From the NCBI GenBank assembly GCA_964628465.1, contig CAZVOA010000001.1:1-64000 (forward strand): 64,000 nt of DNA, given 5' to 3'. Shown piece by piece: positions 9,934-18,435 of the stretch. Position 1 is the first letter of the stretch. Every line of letters starts with the position of its first letter. The notes beneath the pieces were generated by a model. The model made no database searches and was not told where the DNA came from. It saw nothing but the letters and a program-made list of their open reading frames with translations. This DNA is from JAFGPS01 sp964628465. GTDB lineage: Bacteria; Planctomycetota; Phycisphaerae; Sedimentisphaerales; Anaerobacaceae. Both the position numbers and the translations under genes were made by a program.

Positions 9934-10257
9934 TTAAATATTTGGTACCATTTCCGCCGGTTCCTCATTCGGGTCCTGACTAATAACATTAGTAGAGACG
10001 CACAGCCGTGCGTCTCTACCATCCGGTACCATCTCCGGAATATTTCCCGGTTCATTTGGATCTTCCGCAATAACATTTAGATTCAGATAATTTGGTGTCA
10101 TCTCCGGAATATCTCCCGGCTCGTTTGAATCCGCGTACGTGCCTACACAGGTCCCGCAAGGGATGGCCAAGCTCATATTTCCCATCGCAGCCGCGGCGAG
10201 AGAAATTAATAACGCGATTGCTATTACCGCAAACATATTTTTCATTAACCGATTCAT
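9934..10257 (-). CDS. Small secreted protein with DPNEPG repeats
   Basis: I do not recognise this family. The protein has an N-terminal signal ('MFAVIAIALLISLAAAA') and then three diverged copies of a short repeat of the form 'DPNEPGNIPEMVPD' (the first reads 'DSNEPGDIPEMTPN', the last 'DPNEEPAEMVPN'). The mature part is short and acidic, so it is probably exported. An upstream ATG at 10269 exists, but GGAG sits 8 nt before the ATG at 10257, which I prefer (107 residues). A copy of the 28-bp palindrome lies in frame between the second and third repeats and encodes 'GRDARLCVSTN', the only cysteine outside the region just after the signal. Confidence 0.55.
   Translation of the reverse strand: MNRLMKNMFAVIAIALLISLAAAAMGNMSLAIPCGTCVGTYADSNEPGDIPEMTPNYLNLNVIAEDPNEPGNIPEMVPDGRDARLCVSTNVISQDPNEEPAEMVPNI
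9992..10019. repeat. Second copy of the 28-bp palindrome
   Basis: This copy matches the palindrome at 5864-5891 at 27 of 28 positions; one base near the centre differs, so the inner pairs are imperfect. It lies in frame inside the small secreted repeat protein. Confidence 0.9.
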
Positions 10258-10324
10258 TTTATTCTCCATTTAATATTTTGTTCATTTTCTTTTTTTCTAA
10301 TTTCTAAAAAACACTTCTTTTATT

Positions 10325-10440
10325 TGCGTATATCGTATATTGTATTGCGTCATGCGTATTGTGTATTGCGTTTATTCCGCACGATGCATCACGCGATACA
10401 CACGACGCGCAACGCACGACGCATCACACACAACTCACGA
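10325..10440. repeat. Imperfect long inverted repeat of CG/TA-rich short words
   Basis: The left half is built of words such as TATTGCGT and ATGCGTATTG and the right half of their rough complements (ACGCGATACAC, ACGCACGACGCATCAC). The two halves would form a long imperfect hairpin. No gene is visible in it. It lies just past the stop codon of the 545-residue PilX-like gene and might act as a transcript end, but it lacks a T run. Confidence 0.45.
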
Positions 10441-10445
10441 CGATT

Positions 10446-12083
10446 TTATCCTTCTGAATATGTATTCTGTAAAGCCTTGATAACTATCGGCGATGAAATT
10501 CCGCTTGGAAGCAAATTATTCTTATCAGGCGTAATATCAATTACTCCGACATCCCCCACTTCTGTTGTTTCCGAGCCGCCATCGTCGAGCGTAGCACCGA
10601 TGTTTGTTACATAACCGGACGACCACTGGCTCGTATCGGCCATCGATATAATAGTTCCATAAATTTGCGCGTTGCCTCGTACATCAACGATTCCGCCGAT
10701 TATCGCGCCTGTCAGAACATTGTTTTCGCTTTGCTCCGGGTTGGTGTTTCCAAGGTTCACATTAAAGTGAGGAGCGAGAATAGTAGCTTCCTGAATACTT
10801 GACGTATTTTCAAAAGTCGCTTCGCCTGTAAAGTACAGACTGTTCTGCATCCACTTGAGCGACTGCGGGACATCAGTTACAATAACGCCGTTAAAAGTGC
10901 AGTTTTCAAAGCGAACATTATTGTAATAGCTGCTCGCGTTCTTATTGCAGTCAACGAACAGAATTTCCTCGAAAGTACAGTTTTTGAACAAAGCATTTCT
11001 GTTACTCGGAAGCTTCTTGTTTGTAAAAGTCTGATTTTCATAAACATAACGCGTAAGTTTCAGATTTGAGGTAGAATAAGGCGATCCATCTCTCGGATAA
11101 TTGTAATTGCCCGCCGCATGAGGAAAATATTCGACTACTTTATTTGTTGTTGTCGGAATTTCCGTAGTAGCGTTTTCATATATATCAGTATTATAATCAC
11201 CAATACTTAATCCCGGCATATCGCTGTCCGGCTGGCCGTAATTGATACCTTCATGATACGCTTTAACCTCATCGTCTTCACTATAATACCTGTCTTCGTA
11301 ATCATTACCAATTGGATGGCCGAATTCATCTATCGGATCATCATTTTCATTTAATGTTTCCATCTGGTAAGACTGTTCTTTAATCTGGTCGAGCGTCAGA
11401 ACCGTGTTAATCGTACCCAATACAGATGAATCGCTTGTCATATTAAACGGCGAAATCTCAGGACGATTCCATGTACTGAAAACGTCACCATGAATTGTTG
11501 ACTGGCCGGTAAGCCACATGCGGCCTCTGCCTGCCACCGCAAACTCCAGGACCTTACTTTCCTTTGCGAGAAGCATTTCCATACTTACTGTTTTTATCGT
11601 TTCCCCGCATTGGCCGATAGATTGAATTTCGACGATATTAGGTTCATCATCATAACGATAGAATCTCAGCGTAAATGAACTTGCATCATCGTAATTCAGG
11701 TTGGAAGCTACAATCTGGTCGCCGCTTCCTGAGGCATCGGTGAAACGGCTGGACGCGGGAACAGTTTTATTGTCAAAACGTGTGGTTTGAAGTTTCGTAC
11801 AAAGAACACCCCAGACATTATCCGCGTCAGTTTCAGATATAGTATTTCGATTAGTTTTCGGCAGCGTCAAAGTCGATACAAGATATTTGCAGCATTCGAG
11901 ACCCGATTGAGCCGCGGATAAAGATGTATTTACTTTCTGCTGGTTCGAGGCAAGCTGAATGTTGGTACCTGACATACCGGCTATCGATACTGCAAGCGCA
12001 GAACATACGACTATCAATATCATAGCCATAATCAGAACGGAACCGTGTTTATTTTTCATATAGATTTTTTTTATTGTGTTCAT
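10446..12083 (-). CDS. PilX-like pilus/secretion-associated protein
   Basis: This protein of about 545 residues starts with a short basic stretch and one hydrophobic helix ('GSVLIMAMILIVVCSALAVS') followed by an amphipathic 'GTNIQLASNQQKVNTSLSAAQSGLE'. That layout is typical of PilX-type minor pilin proteins, which are assembled by type IV pilus or type II secretion machinery. The canonical prepilin 'FTLVE' is absent. The rest is beta-rich, with repeats suggesting a right-handed helix or adhesin-like fold, and it ends in 'TYSEG'. The annotated long form would use TTG at 12089; I take the ATG at 12083. It is the last of three tandem paralogues on this strand and the most diverged. The exact role is unknown. 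Confidence 0.6.
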   Translation of the reverse strand: MNTIKKIYMKNKHGSVLIMAMILIVVCSALAVSIAGMSGTNIQLASNQQKVNTSLSAAQSGLECCKYLVSTLTLPKTNRNTISETDADNVWGVLCTKLQTTRFDNKTVPASSRFTDASGSGDQIVASNLNYDDASSFTLRFYRYDDEPNIVEIQSIGQCGETIKTVSMEMLLAKESKVLEFAVAGRGRMWLTGQSTIHGDVFSTWNRPEISPFNMTSDSSVLGTINTVLTLDQIKEQSYQMETLNENDDPIDEFGHPIGNDYEDRYYSEDDEVKAYHEGINYGQPDSDMPGLSIGDYNTDIYENATTEIPTTTNKVVEYFPHAAGNYNYPRDGSPYSTSNLKLTRYVYENQTFTNKKLPSNRNALFKNCTFEEILFVDCNKNASSYYNNVRFENCTFNGVIVTDVPQSLKWMQNSLYFTGEATFENTSSIQEATILAPHFNVNLGNTNPEQSENNVLTGAIIGGIVDVRGNAQIYGTIISMADTSQWSSGYVTNIGATLDDGGSETTEVGDVGVIDITPDKNNLLPSGISSPIVIKALQNTYSEG

Positions 12084-12192
12084 TTTCAACCCACTTTAAT
12101 TGACGTGAATATCAGAAACGACCTGATAACTCAAAATATTTAATATATTTCTATAATACAATTATTCCTGTATCAAATTCAACCGTTTCCAA

Positions 12193-13584
12193 TTACATAA
12201 CTTCTGAATATGATGTAGAATTATACTTCAATATAATTTCAGGAACAAATCCCGCCGGTGAAGTTGCTGTGCCGGAGCGATTGAAGTAAAGATCAGTGTT
12301 GCCTGTGAGAGTCATCGCGTCACCGGAGTAATTTATTACCGAACCGTTTATTATCCCGCCGGCATTCCCGAAAAACTCTACACCATTTCCCGCTATTGCT
12401 CCGCAAAGCGCGTCAAAACTGCCCCCAAATGAAACATGAAATCCCGGGGCCATAGCAAATGTCCCCGTCTCCTCGTGAAGTCCATCGTATTGGGCTTCCG
12501 CCGGTAATTCTGAAACAGGGTGACTTGAAACATTCCCGCGGAATATTATTTTATTCGTACCGGAATTATCTTCTATGTCACCATCCCCGACAATTATGCC
12601 TGTAATATCGGCACCGCCTGTAAATTCGACAACATTCGGTGTTTCGATATATACAATTCCTTTTAATGTTACATTTCCAGAAAAAACTGGATTGGTATTC
12701 GCGAGGATTCTGATATTCTCAAGAATCGCGTCTGCAGAAGTATCGGTATTGGAATCTACGATATTTACCGCATAAGATTCAAATATTCCCGGTACCGGCT
12801 CTGGGAACTCGGTCGGAGGCACCCCGAAATCAACATGATTATCTATCGCCACCTGACCTGTTTCCCCGCCGATGCCGGCTTTTCCGCCCTGCAAATCAAC
12901 TGTCGCTATCGGGTTGACGATACTAACGTCACCGGCGATTTGCGAATTGCCGATAATTGACAGGGCAAGATTGGAATTTTCACTCTCTATATAAACGCTT
13001 GCTTCGACGGAAACATTCACGCCGTCAAGCTCGATATTACCGCTTAAGGACAACGGACCCTTGGTAGCCACGCCGAAATCAAAAGCATATTTACCCCTGG
13101 TACTGAAATCATATGTCCCTCTTATTGTCCGCGAAAGCGAATCGCAATAACCCGTGACATCAATCCTGAGCGTATCAACATCCTCCATAACTATAACGGC
13201 GGAAAAACTATGCCCGGTTTCTGAATCAAGCACAACTTTCGGAATAGTAATCGTCGATGAACTGTATGAAGTGGTTATATTCGATATCGATTCACTATTA
13301 AGCTCACTTTGTAAAGAAGCTGCTATCGCGCTGAATCTCTGGCTTTCTGTCGTAGTACCGGAAATAGCAACGCGGCTCATCCAATAACGAATCACATCGA
13401 AACCGGACTCGGCACTGGCTCTGGCGTGATTGGCTTTGCGCTGATTTTCAGCAAGCTGAACATTGCTTCCCGACATGGATGCCAGGGAAACCGCCAACGC
13501 GGAGCATACAAGCATTACAATCATCGCGATTATAAGCACAGTACCGCTGCGTCTTAAACGTGAAATTTTAATCAAGGTTGACAT
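12193..13584 (-). CDS. PilX-like pilus/secretion-associated protein
   Basis: This 463-residue paralogue has the N-terminal helix 'GTVLIIAMIVMLVCSALAVS', then 'GSNVQLAENQRKANHARASAESG', which matches the neighbouring genes closely. The body is rich in Gly, Asn, Val and Ile in a pattern of short beta strands, with phrases such as 'ITGIIVGDGD' and 'FGVATKGPLSLSGN' that are repeated nearly word for word in the 13.7-15.1 kb gene. It ends in 'STSYSEVM'. Together they look like exported, pilin-machinery-dependent surface proteins. A ribosome site AGGAAA lies just before the ATG. No catalytic motif is visible. Confidence 0.6.
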   Translation of the reverse strand: MSTLIKISRLRRSGTVLIIAMIVMLVCSALAVSLASMSGSNVQLAENQRKANHARASAESGFDVIRYWMSRVAISGTTTESQRFSAIAASLQSELNSESISNITTSYSSSTITIPKVVLDSETGHSFSAVIVMEDVDTLRIDVTGYCDSLSRTIRGTYDFSTRGKYAFDFGVATKGPLSLSGNIELDGVNVSVEASVYIESENSNLALSIIGNSQIAGDVSIVNPIATVDLQGGKAGIGGETGQVAIDNHVDFGVPPTEFPEPVPGIFESYAVNIVDSNTDTSADAILENIRILANTNPVFSGNVTLKGIVYIETPNVVEFTGGADITGIIVGDGDIEDNSGTNKIIFRGNVSSHPVSELPAEAQYDGLHEETGTFAMAPGFHVSFGGSFDALCGAIAGNGVEFFGNAGGIINGSVINYSGDAMTLTGNTDLYFNRSGTATSPAGFVPEIILKYNSTSYSEVM

Positions 13585-13732
13585 TTTTCCTGTCTCCGGG
13601 AAATATAGCGTTAATAAATTAGTTCATTTCCATTTCAAATTAAAATATATGAATTAATTCATATATATGCAAAAATGCTGTTACAAATAATATTAACTGA
13701 GTTGAGTCCTATATTATTGATCCCGCTTAAGT

Positions 13733-15115
13733 TTAGAATGCTGCTTCACTATATGAAGATGGATCATATATCAAAACCCGGTGAGTATCAAATCCAGCGG
13801 GTATCCTTGTGCTTGCAATCCTGTCAAAACACATTACAGCATTTCCCTCTACTATCATGGGTGTGTCAGAGTAATTAATTATCGTACCTTTAATCAGAGC
13901 ATTCACATTACCTGAAAAAGTCACACCGCTCAACGCGACAACTCCTTCAAGAGTAGAGAAATTTCCCTGAAAAGATGCGCCAAAACCCGGTGCTAAAATA
14001 GATGTACCTTCTTCGCTTCTTAATGCATCAAATTCCATTCCTGCCGGATAAGGACTGCTTGCAAAATTACCAAGAATATCTATTCGATCCGTCCCAGGGC
14101 TATTCAGGTCGCCGTCGCCGACAATAATTCCCTGAAGAGCCACATTTTGTGTAAACGTAACAATATTCGGCGATTCAATAAACAAAACACCCTGAATAGT
14201 AACACTTTTCGGAAAACTCGGATTAGTACCTGCCGCAATTTTGCAATTTACCAGAGTGTTTGGATGCGTACTCAAATCAGTCGAAAAATCGATTAAATCA
14301 CCATTCGCGTAAGGTCGAAAACGGTCTGTATCAGGAATAGGAAATTCCACAGGATCAACACCGATATGGACATGGTTATCGATTGCAGTTTGCCCATGAT
14401 CGCCCGCAATATTCACATCTCCAACAAAATTGACGCTCGCGGCCGGGTTACCTATTTCTATTTCTCCATCGAATTTGGAATTACCGCCAACGGTTATTGA
14501 TGTCAGAGAAGCAAAACTTTCTACATATAAATCCGCTTCCCAGGCTTCATTTAAACCAATTACAGTTGGATTTCCGGTAAAATTAAGAGGCCCTTTTGTT
14601 GCCAGGCCGTAATTGAAAATCGGATATTCGTAAGGTTCAATATTATATTTTACCTGTATTGTACGAGATATTTGACCATTTCCTCCGGTAGAACGAACTT
14701 TCAATATGTTAAGTTCATTTGGATCAATAAATATTCTGCCGCTGAAGGTTTGATCCGAAGATGAATCTAAATCCACCGCATTAATCGTACCATCATTATT
14801 CAAGACAATATTTGAGATACTGTTCGCATCGAGGTCATATTGAAGTGCGCTTACTATCGTATCGAGATAATCTGAAGGTGCAGTTGAACTTGGCATCGTA
14901 ACCGGCGTAAGCCAGAATCGCTGCACTTCCATACCGGATTCGGCACTTGCCAGGGCGCAACCGACTTTATGCTGATTATAAGCAAGCTGAACATTGTTAC
15001 CAGATATTGTTAATATGGATACCGCTAACGCGGAACAAATCAGGATAACAATCATTGAAACGATAAGAACAGAACCATGAAGACGACCACAATGACTAAA
15101 GGTTGAAGGCAACAT
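13733..15115 (-). CDS. PilX-like pilus/secretion-associated protein
   Basis: This protein of about 460 residues is the first of the three-gene PilX-like tandem. Its helix is 'GSVLIVSMIVILICSALAVS', followed by 'GNNVQLAYNQHKVGCALASAESGME'. It shares 'FNYGLATKGPLNFTGNP', 'LQGIIVGDGD' and the ending 'SSYSEAAF' with its downstream neighbour, so the two arose by duplication. A GTG at 15118 and an ATG at 15115 are both possible starts behind a G-rich ribosome site; I take the ATG. The role is probably in a pilus-like or type II secretion structure, but this is inferred from the N-terminus only. Confidence 0.6.
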   Translation of the reverse strand: MLPSTFSHCGRLHGSVLIVSMIVILICSALAVSILTISGNNVQLAYNQHKVGCALASAESGMEVQRFWLTPVTMPSSTAPSDYLDTIVSALQYDLDANSISNIVLNNDGTINAVDLDSSSDQTFSGRIFIDPNELNILKVRSTGGNGQISRTIQVKYNIEPYEYPIFNYGLATKGPLNFTGNPTVIGLNEAWEADLYVESFASLTSITVGGNSKFDGEIEIGNPAASVNFVGDVNIAGDHGQTAIDNHVHIGVDPVEFPIPDTDRFRPYANGDLIDFSTDLSTHPNTLVNCKIAAGTNPSFPKSVTIQGVLFIESPNIVTFTQNVALQGIIVGDGDLNSPGTDRIDILGNFASSPYPAGMEFDALRSEEGTSILAPGFGASFQGNFSTLEGVVALSGVTFSGNVNALIKGTIINYSDTPMIVEGNAVMCFDRIASTRIPAGFDTHRVLIYDPSSYSEAAF

Positions 15116-15118
15116 CAC

Positions 15119-15623
15119 TCCCCCCCCTGAAAAAACAAGATGATTTTTTCAGCTTATTTCTATTACCAGTTAAAATATATGAAATAACTCATATAAACAA
15201 AAAATTATCGGAAAATAAAATTTAGCATTGATATTTCCTGCATTAGCAACAGGATTATCGGCCATTTCGAGACTTCGATGCTTCAGCGAAACAGCCGCGA
15301 AGAAAAACAGAGAATAGCCACAAAAATGCACAAGAATATTAACCACTGATTGCGCGGATGTACGCTGATTAAAAATCGTAGGGTGTGCTATGCACACCAA
15401 AATAAAAATACCCAGCCGCATAGGGTGCGTGACAACGCACCATTTCCCTAATAAAATTCTCACGCAGAGGCGCAGAGACGCAAAGAGAAAAAGGTTAAAA
15501 AACGACTCTGTCATTCCCGCGAAGGCGGGAATCCAGTTTTATTAATCGAGCCACAGAGGACACAGCCGAAGGTGCCATAGGTAAGGACTCAGAGAAATTC
15601 ATCTAAAAACTAAAAATTAAAAA
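15119..15623. repeat. 505-bp mosaic of intergenic dispersed repeats
   Basis: No gene is supported here. The stretch strings together several separate repeat motifs: hairpin 15382-15388/15392-15398 (GGTGTGC/GCACACC), hairpin 15424-15430/15435-15441 (GGTGCGT/ACGCACC), a 'cgcagaggcgcagagacg' segment at 15463-15480, a perfect 8-bp hairpin with a GAAG loop at 15513-15532 (ATTCCCGC/GCGGGAAT), and a 'gccacagaggacacag' segment near 15549. An open frame at 15170-15514 on the minus strand is only these repeats read through. Confidence 0.6.
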
Positions 15624-15833
15624 CTAATTGAGAAAAGAAAGGGTCCTGACACCTTTAAATTCCTCAGCCATTATGAATAATGGTAAAATTGTACTCCTTA
15701 TAAGAAATGATTCTTTAATTGGCGACAAACGAGCATTACTAATAACAAGCCATGACAGAAAAATACCAACAATCAACACCAAAACAAAAAAACAAAGCCC
15801 GGTGATAACAATCTTTTTATGGTAAATATTCAT
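15624..15833 (-). CDS. Small single-pass membrane protein, possibly a remnant
   Basis: The 69-residue frame has a clear transmembrane helix at residues 8-32 ('IVITGLCFFVLVLIVGIFL'). I do not recognise a family and see no good ribosome binding site. Its last ten residues are encoded by a string containing 'aaaggtgtcaggaccc', which looks like an element end rather than protein-coding DNA, so the gene may be cut short. It lies between the repeat mosaic and the GspG-like gene. It could equally be a chance frame. Confidence 0.25.
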   Translation of the reverse strand: MNIYHKKIVITGLCFFVLVLIVGIFLSWLVISNARLSPIKESFLIRSTILPLFIMAEEFKGVRTLSFLN

Positions 15834-15886
15834 ATTAGTTATCCAAAGTCACTATTCAAAAATGTACCTGACCACTTAAATATCAC

Positions 15887-16366
15887 TTATTTGTATGACT
15901 TATTTATAATGTTTTTTGATGGAAAATAAAAATCTCTTTCAATAATATCATCATCTCCCCTATCTTTTTTGTCAGGCCCATAACTTTTTATTTCAAAATA
16001 ATTTTTTTCCCCATCCGGTTCAAGAATATATATAATCTTACTACCCCAGGAATCCATAAATGTAGCATTATCCAAATATCCACCATCAGGAAAATTTTTG
16101 AAGTTTCCGATATTATTAATTAAAACTTCTAATCCTTCTTCCTGCGTAGGTAGCCTATCGTTATCATATGCAAAAGATTTAATCGCGGTTTTATATGTTT
16201 CAAGATTTAATTCAGTAATCTGAATGTGTTTTATTTTATTTTGAGTTGTTGTGTCGATAGTCTTTTTACCAAATAGTACAATAATTGCAATTATAGCCAG
16301 CATCATAAAAACTGTTGCCATAACTATTATTGTTGATTTAATGAGAGATTTCGTTGATGTTACCAT
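15887..16366 (-). CDS. GspG-like (T2SSG domain) membrane-anchored protein
   Basis: This 159-residue protein has one transmembrane helix (residues 12-33) and a periplasmic part that follows the plan of the major pseudopilin GspG: 'YKTAIKSFAYDNDRLPTQEEGLEVLI', then 'GGYLDNATFMDSWGSKIIY' and a Ca-loop-like 'SYGPDKKDRGDDDI'. Unlike true GspG it has no prepilin peptidase motif, so it is probably an anchored single-domain relative rather than a filament subunit. Related proteins form a tandem near 60 kb. It lies 58 nt past the stop of the reverse transcriptase gene on the same strand; a functional link is not shown. Confidence 0.6.
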   Translation of the reverse strand: MVTSTKSLIKSTIIVMATVFMMLAIIAIIVLFGKKTIDTTTQNKIKHIQITELNLETYKTAIKSFAYDNDRLPTQEEGLEVLINNIGNFKNFPDGGYLDNATFMDSWGSKIIYILEPDGEKNYFEIKSYGPDKKDRGDDDIIERDFYFPSKNIINKSYK

Positions 16367-16424
16367 TTATTGCTCCATATTAGGATATTATACTTTTATG
16401 CCTTTGGGGGATATAATATTGCAT

Positions 16425-17993
16425 TTAGAAATCATCCGTTGGGTTAATCTCATATATAAAGTTCACATTATTATCATCTAAAAACTTAAGCCCTGTCTCG
16501 TTGTAATAACTTTTTAATTTTTTATTCTTTATTTGCGAACCTAATGCTTGAATTAGAATCCAATATTGATCCTTATCATAAGGTGGCTTATCTGCAAGAC
16601 CATTGACATATTCAAAAACCAAATCGATATTTTTACCAAATGATAAAAGCATGGCAATCGACATACAATCGTTTGAGGAAATAATATTTTTTGCTGTTTC
16701 TTTGCCTATATCTAAATTTATTATTCCCGCACAATAAAGACACCAACAAATTGCATCTGAACGTTTGTACTTTAAATGCTGTCTGAAATTTACACCCAGT
16801 AGCTCTTTTATCCCACCCTTTTTAATTGATATTTTATTTTTATTTACAACTTCACATATGATCGGAAGAATTACAGGGTAATGATAAGATAAGTTTAATG
16901 CGTAATTTAGAAATTCATTGATATTCTTTTTATCAATCTTTGAAGTCAATGATCTTACAGCATATTTTATGACGCTACCATCTGCATGATTCTTTTGCAG
17001 TGACAGTGCATAATCCAAGTAGTTGACTACCTTATTTGCAGATATTGTTCCTTCTTGAGGGAAATGTGTATTCAAGTCTATAACCCAGCCATCCCTATAT
17101 GGAATTGGCATTTTGTTTATGGCAACTTTCTTAATATTTAGAGAAAGTAAATATCTATTGAGTTCCTTTTCGAGATCATGAATGAACATTTCTGCTCCGT
17201 TATGATCCTCACAAAAGCACTTATAGTCATCAATATACCTTGTAAAACGATATTTTTTAGCCAACAAAACATCGTCAATCTTTTGTAAAATCACCTCTGA
17301 GATTATATTAGACGTTCCTGGGCCAATCGGGATACCCTGTGTCTCCCCTCTCTTTAAATCTCTCTGGGATTTATCCAGTTTATTATACCATAAACCTCTG
17401 TTGCTTTTATCAGCTTTAGCTTGATCATGTCCAACTAAGGCCCATGCAATAGCATGTGTGTAAATTGTATTGAAACAAGAAGCCACATCTGCATCAACAA
17501 GAAAACGAGCACCGCAGGAGAGACTGAAATACTTTGAAACGTCTTGTTCAAAATCATCTCTATCTGCTACGAATATTCTGTCAACTCCAGGGTCATCGAT
17601 ACTTTCGTCTTCTTCATCTTCATAATCATACACAATAACTCTTCGATCAGTAACTTCATCTACTCTTTTCTTCGGTATAATACGACTGTGTTCACTATCA
17701 CAAATATGCTCAAGTCTTGCCCAGTTATCATAGATACATTTACATAATCTTGCATAAGGCAAAGGGTGTGGAATATGCATCATGCGTGTAACATTAGTGT
17801 GCCTGGTTGTACGATACTCTATATAATCAAAATCTCGAACTGCCAAACTACCTTTTAACAATTCATTTGCTATCTCAGAGTTAAAGCAATATGTTGAAAA
17901 AACATATGGAAGCTCATCCCTGTATTCTTTTACTGCTGGAAAATAATTATGTCCCAGAAGGCTATCATAAATATATTCTGCGTCTACTGCCAT
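16425..17993 (-). CDS. Reverse transcriptase, Abi/DRT-like unknown-group type
   Basis: This 522-residue protein is an RNA-directed DNA polymerase. Motif A is 'DADVASCF' with Asp169 and is followed by 'IYTHAIAWAL', a block typical of the abortive-infection/unknown-group reverse transcriptases. Motif B is 'GETQGIPIGPGTSN' (216-229), motif C is Tyr253-Ile-Asp-Asp256, and motif D contains Asn286 and Lys288. The early 'RTTRHTNVTRMMHIPHP' also fits that lineage. Residues about 330-522 are helical and of unknown type, in the place where such proteins carry a helical-repeat domain. There is no maturase, integrase or endonuclease domain, so it is neither a group II intron nor a CRISPR-linked RT. AGGAG precedes the ATG by 7 nt. 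An anti-phage role is inferred from the family and its repeat-bordered location. Confidence 0.85.
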   Translation of the reverse strand: MAVDAEYIYDSLLGHNYFPAVKEYRDELPYVFSTYCFNSEIANELLKGSLAVRDFDYIEYRTTRHTNVTRMMHIPHPLPYARLCKCIYDNWARLEHICDSEHSRIIPKKRVDEVTDRRVIVYDYEDEEDESIDDPGVDRIFVADRDDFEQDVSKYFSLSCGARFLVDADVASCFNTIYTHAIAWALVGHDQAKADKSNRGLWYNKLDKSQRDLKRGETQGIPIGPGTSNIISEVILQKIDDVLLAKKYRFTRYIDDYKCFCEDHNGAEMFIHDLEKELNRYLLSLNIKKVAINKMPIPYRDGWVIDLNTHFPQEGTISANKVVNYLDYALSLQKNHADGSVIKYAVRSLTSKIDKKNINEFLNYALNLSYHYPVILPIICEVVNKNKISIKKGGIKELLGVNFRQHLKYKRSDAICWCLYCAGIINLDIGKETAKNIISSNDCMSIAMLLSFGKNIDLVFEYVNGLADKPPYDKDQYWILIQALGSQIKNKKLKSYYNETGLKFLDDNNVNFIYEINPTDDF

Positions 17994-18435
17994 TATGCTT
18001 CTCCTTTGATTCTTATTTATCCTTTTGTATATTTTTCTCTGATGTGATATTCTTATTCTTGAATTTAATCCGCGAAATTATGGGAGTGGAAGAACTCACG
18101 CTCTCGGCTAATTTCGCCGACCTCGATATTCAAGTCTGTATTTTATATTTATTCCATCTTAAATCAAATCCTTTTTTTAATAATAGCCACGAAAAAGCAC
18201 AAAAAACACAAAAATATCGAAAAAAGCCAATTTTCTTAAATATATCCGCAGATTTCACAGATTTACGCAGAAAAATTAAAAAATAGTGTATAGCAGATAG
18301 CGGGTAGGATTTTGAAAGTCGTTAGTATTTAGTATTTGGTTGAAGATTGCCGCGTCGGCCAGCGGCCTCCTCGCAATGACATTGTTTTATAAATCTGCGT
18401 CCATCTGCGTAATTCTGCGGATAAAATTGAAAACA
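17994..18435. other. 442-bp gene-free leader and repeat region upstream of the reverse transcriptase
   Basis: No gene is visible. Next to the reverse transcriptase start is an inverted repeat (18072-18080 with 18109-18117, GCGAAATTA/TAATTTCGC) around a smaller GAGT/ACTC hairpin. From 18180 on there are dispersed-repeat strings ('gccacgaaaaagcac', 'atccgcagatttcacag', 'tctgcgtccatctgcg' near 18393). The near part should hold the promoter of the reverse transcriptase and may encode a structured RNA. Confidence 0.45.

Noticed and set aside
15170..15514. 114-residue open frame on the minus strand
   Set aside because: It is a read-through of the mosaic of dispersed repeats and hairpins, with no ribosome site and no protein-like pattern.
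16425..17993. Retron or group II intron reading of the reverse transcriptase
   Set aside because: No msr/msd-like RNA, no intron domain V and no maturase or endonuclease domain are visible; motif style fits abortive-infection-type RTs better.
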